From Shewanella sp. HN-41 (GTDB taxonomy: Bacteria; Pseudomonadota; Gammaproteobacteria; Enterobacterales; Shewanellaceae), in contig NZ_AFOZ01000022.1 of NCBI RefSeq assembly GCF_000217915.1, positions 113,666 through 177,665 on the forward strand: a DNA stretch of 64,000 nucleotides. The letters are read 5' to 3'. The notes under the pieces were generated by a model. That model did no database searches and was not told the DNA's origin. It worked only from the letters and a program-made list of their open reading frames with translations. Every line of letters starts with the position of its first letter. Within the stretch, counting starts at the first letter, position 1. A program made the translations under genes and the position numbers. Shown here in pieces: positions 53,437 through 63,154 of this stretch.

Positions 53437-54120
53437 ATGTCAAGTCAGGGTATAACCGAACACCAGGTCAACAGAAAAAAACCATTACATATCAATGAAT
53501 ACAGCCTAAATGAAGAAATTGCCAATAGTATTAGTCACTCTCTTGGCGTTATTGCAGGTGTAGTCGGTTTAATCTTAATGCTGTTAAAAGGTGCGGGGCA
53601 TCTTTCCAGCATTCAACTTACAGGCGTTATTATTTATGGCGCCAGTATCATAGTGCTATTTTTATGCTCAACCTTATACCATAGTGTGACCAATAGTAGA
53701 TGGAAACATAAACTTAAGATTGCCGATCACTGTGCCATCTATTGCTTAATCGCGGGCACTTATACGCCTCTGATGCTAATTAGCCTACAGGGGACGCAAT
53801 CAACCGTTATTCTCACGGCGATTTGGTCACTGGCGATTGGGGGCATTTTATTTAAAACCCTTTTTATTCATAAGTTTAAAAAACTCAGCCTCGGGCTTTA
53901 TCTGATCATGGGCTGGTTATGTGTCACTGTGATAGGCGATTTGACGGCATCGATGACAGAACTGGGGTTTAACTTATTGATTTTAGGTGGACTATTTTAC
54001 ACTTTAGGGGTGATTTTCTATGTGGGCAAACGCATCCCCTTCAATCATGCGATCTGGCATTTATTTGTACTCGCTGGGGCGGTGAGCCATTTTATCTGCA
54101 TCTATCTCACTGTCATTTAG
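53437..54120 (+). CDS. yqfA: HlyIII/PAQR-family membrane protein (YqfA/TrhA-like)
   Basis: The product is 227 residues with seven hydrophobic segments and the family motifs EEIANSISHSLGVIAG, CSTLYHS, DHCAIYCLIAGTYTPL and FNHAIWHLFVLAGAVSHF. Conserved His in these motifs may bind zinc, as in PAQR receptors. Despite the name it is not clearly a hemolysin; the family is linked to membrane lipid homeostasis. The likely FabR-type operator upstream fits that role. Confidence 0.9.
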   Translation: MSSQGITEHQVNRKKPLHINEYSLNEEIANSISHSLGVIAGVVGLILMLLKGAGHLSSIQLTGVIIYGASIIVLFLCSTLYHSVTNSRWKHKLKIADHCAIYCLIAGTYTPLMLISLQGTQSTVILTAIWSLAIGGILFKTLFIHKFKKLSLGLYLIMGWLCVTVIGDLTASMTELGFNLLILGGLFYTLGVIFYVGKRIPFNHAIWHLFVLAGAVSHFICIYLTVI

Positions 54121-54143
54121 CACGCTTTACCTCTGTCCTTAAC

Positions 54144-54171
54144 TGAAGCGATGCGAGAGTGCATCGCTTCA
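54144..54171. other. Perfect hairpin between convergent genes
   Basis: TGAAGCGATGC (54144-54154) pairs with GCATCGCTTCA (54161-54171) with a six-base loop. It has no T run on either side. It may slow or stop convergent transcription. Confidence 0.6.
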
Positions 54172-54202
54172 TGGGAGGCTAAGGCCATTAGGTTCAACAC
54201 TT

Positions 54203-54733
54203 CTATAGCAGTTCTTCAACGATCAGTTTCAACAGGAATGTTTCCCGCTCTATCGATTGCCCCTTGTTTGGGAAATGGCGCAGAATATCTTCGTTATGGG
54301 CAATGGCCCGATGAATATTAATCCATTCTGGTCTCATGCCATTTTTAATTTCATGGTCCTCAAAGCTAGGTTCACCCAGCCCTCTTATTCCTAAGTCAGT
54401 GTCAATTTCACATTGATAGCAATAAGACTCCATATGCACGACATTTGCCCCCTGCCGATACCAAGGACGAAACTCTTCATAACGGCCAAATGGCGCGCCC
54501 ACTTGAACCTTAATTGCCCCCGTTTCTTCCCGTAATTCCCGGATCAGCCCGTCTTCTAAGTTCTCACCTTCATCAATTCCACCACCGGGTAAGCTATAGT
54601 CACGGTATTTTTGGGTATAGAGCAGCAAAATATCTTCACCCGATAACACAATCGCGCGGGCAGCTCGGCGGTAAAACACGCGAGCCGTGAGTAAATTTAC
54701 GGTGGGGTTTTGGGTCGATTTCAGCAGGCGCAT
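54203..54733 (-). CDS. Nudix hydrolase, unknown substrate
   Basis: The product is 176 residues with a complete Nudix box GGGIDEGENLEDGLIRELRE followed by ETGA. The protein binds Mg/Mn for hydrolysis of a nucleoside diphosphate-X. The domain covers about 20-150. No further signature identifies the substrate. It lies between hlyIII (convergent) and the GGDEF-EAL gene (same strand, 68 bp upstream). No operon is obvious. Confidence 0.88.
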   Translation of the reverse strand: MRLLKSTQNPTVNLLTARVFYRRAARAIVLSGEDILLLYTQKYRDYSLPGGGIDEGENLEDGLIRELREETGAIKVQVGAPFGRYEEFRPWYRQGANVVHMESYCYQCEIDTDLGIRGLGEPSFEDHEIKNGMRPEWINIHRAIAHNEDILRHFPNKGQSIERETFLLKLIVEELL

Positions 54734-54801
54734 AGCTAATCCATTATCTAAAAGAGTCGAAGCATAAATGAAATTCTCTTAAAAGCAGATCAAATAATCT
54801 C

Positions 54802-57800
54802 TCATTTGAAACGGCTATTTACAGAGATTGGCTCAGCTATATGCATTAAACCCAGCTGCATTTGTGCATGCTGTAAGGGCCAATTTTCATACCAGTTTAT
54901 AAAGTCATCGGCATACATAGGGTGTGCAATACCATAGCCCTGACACATCTGGCAGCCAAGTTCGGCCAATTTTATGCCATGGGCAATGCTCTCAACCCCT
55001 TCGGCAATCGCGGCTAAATTGAACACAGTCGCAAGCCTAACTACGCCTTCGACAATCCGTAGATCATCCTGATCCTCCAGCATGTCACGGACAAAGCTCT
55101 GATCTATCTTAAGAGTTGAAATAGGTAGTTTTCGCAGGTAAGTCAAGGAGGAATAACCCGTACCAAAATCATCGAGGGAGAAATGCACACCTAGGCTGAC
55201 ACACTCATTTAAAATCGCAATAGCAAGGGCCATATCTTTAATGGCTGCACTTTCGAGGATCTCGAGTTCAAGGGCTGATGCTGGCACATCGGGGTGATCA
55301 GTCAAGGTTTGTTTCAAAAAATCATAGAAGTGATCGGCAAGGAGTTGCCGCGCGCTCACATTGACGCTGACTTTAATATTTCGCCCCTCTTTATGCCAAG
55401 CTTGTAGTTGTGCAAGCGCCGTATTAATGACCCATTCCCCTAAGGGAATTTCAAGTTCACTGCCCTCGATATCGGGTAAAAAGGCACTCGGCAGCAAGAT
55501 ACCCCGTTGTGGATGTAACCAGCGTATTAATGCTTCCGCCCCTATGACTTCTCCCGTGGCAAGATTGACCTTAGGTTGATAGAAAAGAACAAACTCCCGC
55601 TTAGCAAAGGCTGCTTTTAACTCTTCTAACCATTGTCTTTTCGCGATCACTTTTCGCTCAACATCATGGTCAAACATTTGAAAACAGTTCTTACCCGCCG
55701 CTTTGGCCATATACATGGCGTGATCGGCATGGCGCAGCAGAATATCGGGATCAACATTGTCCTCAGGATATAAACTCACGCCAATGCTCGCCGTTAAGCG
55801 CAACGGCTTATCCCCAATATAAATCGTTTGATTTATCGCCCCCAGCATTCGTTCTAGGACTTGTGTACCTTCGGTTTCTGAATCAATTTCAAATAATGCA
55901 ACAAATTCGTCGCCCCCCACCCGCGCCAAGGTATCTTGCTCGCGCATGATGTAGGAAAGGTGCTCGACTATCGCGATCAGCAATTGATCGCCCACATCAT
56001 GGCCATATTGATCGTTAACCACTTTAAAACCATCGAGATCGAGGAAGCACACAGCGCAAAGGCTGCCATTACGGTTTACCCGTGAAATCGCCTGGTTAAA
56101 TCTGTCGAGTAATAGCCGCCGATTAGGCAACCCGGTGAGCACATCATAGTTTGCCACCCTATCGAGTTCTGCCTCGTGATTTTTTAACTGCGTGATATCC
56201 GCTTGAGTCCCCGAAATCATCAAGGGGCGACCACGACCATCCACCTCTACCACGCGCCCCTTACAGAGTACCCAGCAAAAATTCCCGGACTTTTTCTTGC
56301 AACGCACTTCCAGTTCTATGCTCGCACTCCGGTGTCGTAAATGTTGTCGCACGATCCTTTTCACATCCGCCCAATCATCTTCATGCACAAAATGGGTCCA
56401 GTTATGCACAGTCAGTTGGATCTCACCCGCTGAGTAACCTAAAATCGCTTCAAATTTTTGGCTGACCTGCACCTCACCCGTTGCGACATTCCAGTCCCAG
56501 TATCCCTGCTCCGAGCCCTGGATCACCCGTTGTAATAGCGCCGTTTGGGCGGCAATTTGCTGTTGCAACATACGAGATTGAGTAATGTCCTGCACTGTGC
56601 CATGGAGTTTTATCACTTTACCCTGCTCATCCAGCGTCGCTTGACCACGGACCATAATCCATGCAGAAACGGAAGTTTCAGTCTCAACTAGCTCGGCCTC
56701 GCATTCATAGGGATCGCCCGTTTCTAAACAGCGCATGGCCGCTTGGTTCAATTTTTGCCAGCTTTCGGGCGTAAAGAGTGACTGGAGTTGCTCAAAATCT
56801 AAGGCTTTTTTTGGGGTTAATCCATAAATGGCAAAAACTTGTTCTGACCAAGTATGGGTGTTAGTCACTGTATCCCACTCCCAACTGCCGATACCGGACA
56901 ATTGTTGTGCCTGCTTCAGGCTGGTCTCACTCTGGCGCAGACGCTCGGCACTTTGTTCCTGCGCAGTAATATCGCGCGCGATACCAAAGAGGCCCCGGAC
57001 CAGTCCTTTTGAATCCATCACAGGACCCTTTGTCACCTGAAATACCGCCGGTCCAGTGCTAAGGAGTAAGTGCTCTTTATGGGTTGTCACCCCCTTATCT
57101 TTAAGCACTCGTTCATCTTTAACACGGATCAAGGCCGCCGATGCGGGTTCAAATAACGCCTCATCATTCTGGCCAATCATTTCCTTTGTCGACTTGCCTA
57201 CAAACGCCGCAGCTCTTTGGTTCGCCATTACATAACGCCCCTGCAAATCTTTCACAAAAATGGCATCTGTCGTCTGGGATACCATAGATTCCAGCAACTG
57301 ATGATTTAAATCGGATTTACGTAAGGACGCCCTTAAATAACCACTTAACCCACTGATGATAATGCCATTAATACTCAGGCTCACAATAGGAAGCCAAGTG
57401 AAGATCATCTCGTTCTGGGGTTTATCTGCATTGATAGTTAATAGATACACACTCAATGTCGATATAAATGTCGTCAATAGGCCAGGGCCAAAGCCACCGA
57501 TAATGGCACTTAAGGAGATAGGTAACGTAAAAATCAACAGGAGCAACCGCGTCTGCAATTCAAGGGGTAAATACTGAACAAACCATAGGGTGAGCAATGG
57601 GAGTAAAACTGCAACACAATAACTAAACCACAGGCTTTGTCCTAACAGTATTGAATGGGAAAAGGTCAGTTCGATGGCGCTGTGGGACGGAGCGATATGG
57701 CGATCGGGTACCGCATTTAACACATAAGTAAATACTAATGCCGATGTGAAAACAAAAAATATCCCCTTAGCGAGGGAAAAACGGAACACCGTTTCCTGAT

Positions 57801-57909
57801 CGGTCATAAATAGCAGAAGTTGATCGGAGAAATAAATCCAACCTAAGGCTAATAGAGCATAGCTTGCAACCGCAAGTACAACGAACTGGAATCGAGAAAA
57901 ATTATGCAT
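54802..57909 (-). CDS. Membrane PAS-GGDEF-EAL protein, cyclic-di-GMP turnover
   Basis: The product is 1035 residues. Six or so N-terminal membrane segments (about 10-190) sense an unknown signal. Three PAS domains follow (about 205-560). The GGDEF domain has an intact motif at 665-669 (ARVGGDEFVAL), with an RxxD (REQD) site. The EAL domain has EAL at 792-794 (GAEALIRWL), DDFGTGYSSL, the lysine in STLKIDQSF, and EGVES. Both catalytic domains look functional, so the direction of the activity cannot be called. It is a single gene, transcribed leftward. Confidence 0.93.
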   Translation of the reverse strand: MHNFSRFQFVVLAVASYALLALGWIYFSDQLLLFMTDQETVFRFSLAKGIFFVFTSALVFTYVLNAVPDRHIAPSHSAIELTFSHSILLGQSLWFSYCVAVLLPLLTLWFVQYLPLELQTRLLLLIFTLPISLSAIIGGFGPGLLTTFISTLSVYLLTINADKPQNEMIFTWLPIVSLSINGIIISGLSGYLRASLRKSDLNHQLLESMVSQTTDAIFVKDLQGRYVMANQRAAAFVGKSTKEMIGQNDEALFEPASAALIRVKDERVLKDKGVTTHKEHLLLSTGPAVFQVTKGPVMDSKGLVRGLFGIARDITAQEQSAERLRQSETSLKQAQQLSGIGSWEWDTVTNTHTWSEQVFAIYGLTPKKALDFEQLQSLFTPESWQKLNQAAMRCLETGDPYECEAELVETETSVSAWIMVRGQATLDEQGKVIKLHGTVQDITQSRMLQQQIAAQTALLQRVIQGSEQGYWDWNVATGEVQVSQKFEAILGYSAGEIQLTVHNWTHFVHEDDWADVKRIVRQHLRHRSASIELEVRCKKKSGNFCWVLCKGRVVEVDGRGRPLMISGTQADITQLKNHEAELDRVANYDVLTGLPNRRLLLDRFNQAISRVNRNGSLCAVCFLDLDGFKVVNDQYGHDVGDQLLIAIVEHLSYIMREQDTLARVGGDEFVALFEIDSETEGTQVLERMLGAINQTIYIGDKPLRLTASIGVSLYPEDNVDPDILLRHADHAMYMAKAAGKNCFQMFDHDVERKVIAKRQWLEELKAAFAKREFVLFYQPKVNLATGEVIGAEALIRWLHPQRGILLPSAFLPDIEGSELEIPLGEWVINTALAQLQAWHKEGRNIKVSVNVSARQLLADHFYDFLKQTLTDHPDVPASALELEILESAAIKDMALAIAILNECVSLGVHFSLDDFGTGYSSLTYLRKLPISTLKIDQSFVRDMLEDQDDLRIVEGVVRLATVFNLAAIAEGVESIAHGIKLAELGCQMCQGYGIAHPMYADDFINWYENWPLQHAQMQLGLMHIAEPISVNSRFK

Positions 57910-58176
57910 CGTTTAGATATCCCCCAACTCAACTATTATTGATGATTCCTTCATCGTCTGTACGACTAATCGAGTTGCTGCCCAAATCTAATTAAGGGAG
58001 CGTGAAATCCAGTAGTCTCCTCATATTCTGTATATTCTGTGCTAATTTATCCATCTAAACGAGGGAGACCACTAAACGGGTGGCGACATATTTAGTCTTA
58101 TTAACCAAGCTAAACTTAGCATTTTTTGATGAAAACGCGAGCGATAACAAAGTATAAAGATCCGAATAAATCACAC

Positions 58177-58944
58177 CTAGGAAAGAATGGTGCCAGTGAC
58201 ACACCCAAGCTGGTGTTGATAGGCGTTGATAATGCTGTGGGGGCGTTTATCTTCGGGTATACGTTGGTAATGGTTGATCACTTTCTGCAGATAACGCTTA
58301 GCTAAAGCGAGTTCCTCTCCCCGAAGATCCTCCCACATTAACGATCCCGTTGGACTGATACTAGGGCCATCGTCATTGCGGTTATTGATAACATGGAGAA
58401 TTTCGTAAAAACGTTGATTTTCTTCTAGTAGCATTTCAGCTTGAAGTATCAGCCCTAGCTGGGCAAGGGATCGGCGAACATAGTAATTATGATGAACGGG
58501 GCACAAAATAAACTCAAGACGCCTCTCTGGATGCTTAACGACAATTGCCCGCACTAGTTCCACCAGCAGTTCACCACCCACACCAGCGATGATAATCAAC
58601 TGCTTATCTTTGTCACTGGTTTGCGCGAGTGGTAACGCCACAACATCAAGGCAATGGACTTGCCACTGAGTATGACGACATAAATTGGGGTCTATGTCTG
58701 GGTTTAAGTGTGGGTCTAAGTGTGGATTAAGGCCTGATACGTCAGCGGGGAAGAAACGCTGCAAACGCAGTTCAAGCGCCTGCATTAGCGAAGGCACACA
58801 ATCGACAAAGTGTACGTGGCGGGCAGCGCTCCTTTCTAACAACAGCATACCGAGTAAACCATGATCGCAGCAGCAATCCCAAATATGATCGTAATGACCA
58901 CTGATCATGTTGTTTATCTGTTGTAAACGTTGGCTAATTTTCAC
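58177..58944 (-). CDS. trmK: tRNA (adenine22-N1)-methyltransferase TrmK family
   Basis: The product is 255 residues. The SAM fold has DCCCDHGLLGMLLLE. The catalytic-region motif CPVHHNYYVRRSLAQLGL and VGGELLVELVR are typical of TrmK (DUF633), which makes m1A22 in tRNA. The start is GTG at 58944 with AAGG eight bases before. An in-frame 12-bp repeat encodes LNPHLDPHLNPDIDP in a loop. The enzyme is known from Bacillus and conserved in Vibrio/Shewanella. Confidence 0.82.
   Translation of the reverse strand: MKISQRLQQINNMISGHYDHIWDCCCDHGLLGMLLLERSAARHVHFVDCVPSLMQALELRLQRFFPADVSGLNPHLDPHLNPDIDPNLCRHTQWQVHCLDVVALPLAQTSDKDKQLIIIAGVGGELLVELVRAIVVKHPERRLEFILCPVHHNYYVRRSLAQLGLILQAEMLLEENQRFYEILHVINNRNDDGPSISPTGSLMWEDLRGEELALAKRYLQKVINHYQRIPEDKRPHSIINAYQHQLGCVTGTILS
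58688..58735. repeat. 12-bp tandem repeat within trmK
   Basis: Four units (58688, 58700, 58712, 58724) of about GGGTCTAAGTGT (plus strand) encode repeated Asp/Asn-Pro-x-Leu. The fourth is more diverged. It lies in a variable loop. Confidence 0.8.
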
Positions 58945-59199
58945 GGTTTGACCTTACTGCTACGGCTTTTAATGCTGTGAATCCCGCGCTAAATTGCATT
59001 TTTAAGCAAAAAGAAAGCGCGCATTTTACCCGAGTCAAAACCAAACCACACCTTTTGTTCATTCCCTCGCAGAGCTTCACGTCACTTTTGTCACACCATG
59101 CCTTAATGGGGTGAATACGTATGCAGGCCGTTGCGGTTAAAAAGCCATCGCCACTAGTATGCTGTGAGTCACATTCATTATAAAAACAAGGATCAAGGA

Positions 59200-61362
59200 A
59201 TGTTCATCAAGACGAACCCTATTCAGTTCACTCGCAGCGACTTAACTGCCTGTCACGTAACAGACTGCCACTTAACAAACAGCCACGCTCGTAAGAGTTC
59301 AGCGCGCCAAAAGCTATCGCAAGCGCTATTAAGCCCAACAGTCATCGCCCTTGCGGTCACTAGCCTCTTGAGTGCCAACGTATTTGCCAAAACCGTTACC
59401 GTCAGCTCACCCAACCAACACATTCAAATCAGCTTGAGTGACGATACTGGCCGCCCCGAATATACAATCGATTTTCACGGCAAGACAGTCATAGAACCGA
59501 GCCGCTTAGGCTTAGTTTTTCAATCCCTTGGTGAACTCGGCCAAGGATTACAGATAAAAAGCAGCGATAAAAAAAGTGCCGATGAGAAGTGGCAACAACC
59601 CTGGGGCGAGCAGGAATGGATCCGCGATCAACACAATCAACTGACCGCAGTATTAAGCAACGGCAAGGTGCAACTCGACGTCGAGTTTAAAGCCTTTGAC
59701 GATGGGATTGGCTTTCGCTATCACTTAGCCCAACAAGCCGCCCTGCCCGCCAATTCACCGCTATCCATCACAGACGAGTTAACCGAGTTCAATGTCGGTC
59801 AAGCCGATAAAGCCACCGCTTGGTGGATCCCTGCCCGCGGCTGGAATCGCTACGAATATCTGTATCGCACCACAGCGCTGAAAGAAGTCGATAGGGTCCA
59901 CACCCCCTTCACCTTTAAACTCGCAGATGGAACGCACTTAAGTATTCACGAGGCCGCCTTGGTGGACTTTGCCGCCATGACCTTAGATCAACAGCGCGAT
60001 GGCAAGCTTAAGGCCGATCTCACCCCTTGGTCAGATGGCATTCGCGTCAAAACTCAAGTGGGCTTTTATACGCCGTGGCGCACCATTCAAATTGCCGACA
60101 ACGCGACTGGACTGCTCAACTCTCACCTTATCCTTAACCTCAATGAGCCCAATAAACTCGGCGATGTTACTTGGGTAAAACCGGGGAAATACGTCGGTAT
60201 TTGGTGGGGAATGCATTTAAACGAAAATACCTGGGGTTCGGGCCCAACCCACGGCGCCACCACCAGCGAAACAAAGCGCTACATGGATTTCGCCGCTAAA
60301 TATCAGTTTGATGGTGTATTGGTAGAAGGTTGGAATGAGGGTTGGGACGGCGACTGGTTCCACAATGGCGATCAATTTAGCTTTACTAAGGCCTATGATG
60401 ATTTCGATCTGCCCGCCATCACTGCCTACGGGGCGAAAAAAGGGGTGCGTTTAATCGGCCACCATGAGACAGCAGGATCAGTCACCCATTATCGCGATCA
60501 AATGGCTGATGCCTTCGCCCTGTATGAAAAACACGGCGTGACTCAAGTCAAAACGGGTTACGTGGCCGATGGTGGCCAAATCAAGCGTATCGATGACCAA
60601 GGCATTACCCGTCACGAGTGGCACGACGGCCAGTTTATGGTGGGCGAGTATCTGCGCAGTGTCACCGAGGCGGCGAAACACCATATCAGCATCAATAGCC
60701 ATGAGCCAATTAAAGACACTGGCCTGCGCCGAACCTATCCGAACTGGATCGCCCGCGAAGGTGCCCGCGGCCAAGAGTACAATGCTTGGGGTAGCCCACC
60801 AAACAGCCCTGAACATACTGCCATGTTACCGTTCACCCGTATGCTCGCGGGCCCAATGGACTTTACCCCGGGGATTTTTGACTTAGCGCCTAAGGGGTTG
60901 GATGCAGAAAACCGTGTGCAAACCACACTGACCAAACAGCTTGCCTTGTATGTTGTGCTCTATAGCCCAATCCAAATGGCAGCAGACTTGCCACGCAATT
61001 ATGAAAAGCACTTAGATGCCTTCCAATTTATCCGCGATGTGCCCACAGATTGGTATCAGAGTGTCGCACTTGCCGGTGAAGTCGGCGACTATGTGGTCTT
61101 TGCCCGCCAAGCGAAGGATCAAGGTGATTGGTACTTAGGTGCACTCACGGATGAAACCGCGCGCAAGGTCACGGTCAAACTGGATTTCCTCGATCCCAAG
61201 AAACGCTACCAAGCGCAGATTTACCGCGATGGCGCAAAAGCTAATTGGAAAACCAACCCCTATGATTATGTGATTGAAACTAAAGAGGTGAGTGCTAAAG
61301 ATAGCCTAAACCTCGCACTCGCCAGCAGTGGCGGCACGGCAATACGCTTTAAAGCACTTTAG
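59200..61362 (+). CDS. Glycoside hydrolase family 97, alpha-glucosidase/alpha-galactosidase type
   Basis: The product is 720 residues from the ATG at 59200, preceded by AAGGA. A signal peptide with a long n-region ends near ANVFA (about 62). The GH97 N-terminal beta-sandwich, (beta/alpha)8 barrel and C-terminal sheet are all present. Motifs include VEGWNEGWDGDWFHNGD, INSHEPIKDTGLRRTYPNWI, REGARGQEYNAW and MAADLPRNYEKH. Whether the mechanism is inverting (SusB-like) or retaining cannot be settled by eye. No transporter or TonB receptor gene is adjacent. Confidence 0.92.
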   Translation: MFIKTNPIQFTRSDLTACHVTDCHLTNSHARKSSARQKLSQALLSPTVIALAVTSLLSANVFAKTVTVSSPNQHIQISLSDDTGRPEYTIDFHGKTVIEPSRLGLVFQSLGELGQGLQIKSSDKKSADEKWQQPWGEQEWIRDQHNQLTAVLSNGKVQLDVEFKAFDDGIGFRYHLAQQAALPANSPLSITDELTEFNVGQADKATAWWIPARGWNRYEYLYRTTALKEVDRVHTPFTFKLADGTHLSIHEAALVDFAAMTLDQQRDGKLKADLTPWSDGIRVKTQVGFYTPWRTIQIADNATGLLNSHLILNLNEPNKLGDVTWVKPGKYVGIWWGMHLNENTWGSGPTHGATTSETKRYMDFAAKYQFDGVLVEGWNEGWDGDWFHNGDQFSFTKAYDDFDLPAITAYGAKKGVRLIGHHETAGSVTHYRDQMADAFALYEKHGVTQVKTGYVADGGQIKRIDDQGITRHEWHDGQFMVGEYLRSVTEAAKHHISINSHEPIKDTGLRRTYPNWIAREGARGQEYNAWGSPPNSPEHTAMLPFTRMLAGPMDFTPGIFDLAPKGLDAENRVQTTLTKQLALYVVLYSPIQMAADLPRNYEKHLDAFQFIRDVPTDWYQSVALAGEVGDYVVFARQAKDQGDWYLGALTDETARKVTVKLDFLDPKKRYQAQIYRDGAKANWKTNPYDYVIETKEVSAKDSLNLALASSGGTAIRFKAL

Positions 61363-61436
61363 ATTTAGCGTGTTAAGTTCAGTGCATTAACTTGAATGCT
61401 TAAGCGAGTGTGAAAATACAGAGTAAAAAAATAGAC

Positions 61437-61473
61437 AGTCACCAAGAATGTACCTTGTCCTTGGTGACTTTTT
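61437..61473 (+). terminator. Terminator of the GH97 gene
   Basis: AGTCACCAAG (61437-61446) pairs with CTTGGTGACT (61460-61469), followed by TTTTT. It lies 74 bp after the GH97 stop. The 290-bp gap to the AraC gene has no other feature. Confidence 0.88.
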
Positions 61474-61652
61474 ATTGCCAGATAGCTCCGGTTTATCCCA
61501 ATACAAACGTAAAAGTTAACCATAGTCGAGGCGTCTTAGCTGATGTTGGCGTAAATTCAGTTCGTGCCCATTGACCGTTAAATCGGTATAAATCGAAGCA
61601 CAGGTGCAAAAATGCTTAAGTTAGATTAATCTGACTTTTCTTTCCTTGCGTC

Positions 61653-62567
61653 ATGGTGCTCATCTTGCGATACTCGGCCGACTTATTAGAAATGCGCAGC
61701 TTTAAGCGTTTCGAGACCGAACTCGCACACTTAGGCTTTACGCATTTTCAACCCATAACGCTACTTCGCCCTTGGGTGCAGCGCTACTTTCATTTACGCG
61801 TAGCGACCGATTTACCGCAGAGTATCGAGCAGACATTTTACCCAGACGGCGGCACTAGCCTGCATTTCTATTTCCCAACGCAAATACTAACCCAAGCGCC
61901 AAGTGGCGATGAACCTCAAGTATTTTTTCACTGTGGTCAAAACCGACATTGCCACACCTTTTTGCCAGGGATCGAACAGATGACCGTTCGCTTTCACCCC
62001 GGCGGTGCGTTTCATTTGCTCGGCATCGAATTACAAGATATTCAGTCTACGGCTTCAGCGACTGTGATTGATGCGACGCAATTGCAGCTAACGGGATTGC
62101 ATCGACTGTTATCGCAACTGGCGGAAACAAATCAGCCTAGCAGGCGTATCGCATTACTTGAGCATTGGCTATTGCAACTAGCCCAACAACAATTCGATGC
62201 AACTTTATCTAGGCATAAATGCACTAGGACTGGCTTAGTGCAGGCGAGTTTGCCAAAACTCATTCAAACCCAAGCCAGTTTAGAGGATTTTTACGGGCAA
62301 CTGCCCTTAAGTCGTCGCCAGTTTGAACGAAGATTTAAACAAGAAACCGGATTGTCACCCGCGCAGTTACTGCAATTAAACAGAGTCAAAATCGCCCGTA
62401 ACCTACTCAGCCAATCACCTAACCTCAGCCTAGTGCAGGTCGCATTCGATTGTGGATTTTACGATCAAGCCCATCTACATCAACACTTTGTACGGGTGAC
62501 ACAACAAACACCAGGACAATACAGAAAGCGTAAAATGTCGCAAATCTCCAATCCTAAGCCACGCTAA
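61653..62567 (+). CDS. AraC-family transcriptional regulator
   Basis: The product is 304 residues with an N-terminal sensor (about 35-150, FYPDGGTSLHFYFP, VRFHPGGAFHLLGI) and a C-terminal double helix-turn-helix (about 205-295, LSRRQFERRFKQETGLSP, VAFDCGFYDQAHLHQHF). The start is uncertain: ATG 61653 or 61692, neither with a good RBS. An AhpD-like gene follows 36 bp later and is probably a target. Confidence 0.88.
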   Translation: MVLILRYSADLLEMRSFKRFETELAHLGFTHFQPITLLRPWVQRYFHLRVATDLPQSIEQTFYPDGGTSLHFYFPTQILTQAPSGDEPQVFFHCGQNRHCHTFLPGIEQMTVRFHPGGAFHLLGIELQDIQSTASATVIDATQLQLTGLHRLLSQLAETNQPSRRIALLEHWLLQLAQQQFDATLSRHKCTRTGLVQASLPKLIQTQASLEDFYGQLPLSRRQFERRFKQETGLSPAQLLQLNRVKIARNLLSQSPNLSLVQVAFDCGFYDQAHLHQHFVRVTQQTPGQYRKRKMSQISNPKPR

Positions 62568-62603
62568 CCGCTTAGATTGAAGCCTCAGCTTATAGGAGGC
62601 TTT

Positions 62604-63053
62604 ATGTCAGAACGTATACCACGCCAGCAAATTTATCGGCTACAACCCGCACTCGCCAACGCACTGTTAAGCTTAGACAAAGCGGCTAGTGATTCTCACT
62701 TTGCACCATTACTGGTGCATTTAGTCAAGCTCAGAGCATCGCAACTCAATGGCTGCGCGTTTTGTCAGCGAATGCACGCAGAGGAAGCCAGAAGTGACGG
62801 TGAAGAACAGCTGCGTTTAGATTTACTCGCCGCTTGGCATGAGGTCGATGGACTCTTTAATGAACGGGAACGTGCAGCGCTGCTCTGGACCGAAATCTTA
62901 ACCCAAGTTGCCACTGCGCCCGTACATGACAGTCAGTATGCGGCGCTTGCAGAGCATTATTCCGAGAAAGAAATTGTCGACCTCACCGGCTTAATCATTG
63001 CCATTAATGGCTGGAACCGCGTCGCGATTGCCTTCCATTTTCAACCCATCTAA
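62604..63053 (+). CDS. AhpD/carboxymuconolactone decarboxylase-like protein
   Basis: The product is 149 residues. The start at 62604 has a strong AGGAGG. The motif NGCAFCQRMHAEEAR has Cys51, Cys54 and His58, the AhpD redox arrangement, pointing to peroxidase-reductase or alkylhydroperoxidase-like activity instead of decarboxylation. It is adjacent to an AraC regulator on the same strand. Substrate unknown. Confidence 0.88.
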   Translation: MSERIPRQQIYRLQPALANALLSLDKAASDSHFAPLLVHLVKLRASQLNGCAFCQRMHAEEARSDGEEQLRLDLLAAWHEVDGLFNERERAALLWTEILTQVATAPVHDSQYAALAEHYSEKEIVDLTGLIIAINGWNRVAIAFHFQPI

Positions 63054-63072
63054 TGGCAAACAAATGGGCAAA

Positions 63073-63105
63073 TAAAAAGGGCACCGAATCGGGTGCCCTG
63101 TTTGT
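63073..63105. terminator. Terminator between the AhpD-like and methyltransferase genes
   Basis: AGGGCACC (63078-63085) pairs with GGTGCCCT (63092-63099). A residues precede it and T-rich sequence follows, so it may act in both directions for the convergent genes. Confidence 0.8.
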
Positions 63106-63154
63106 TGTATCACTATATAGTTCTTATCACTGTGCCGTTCGTATTGCTATGCCG

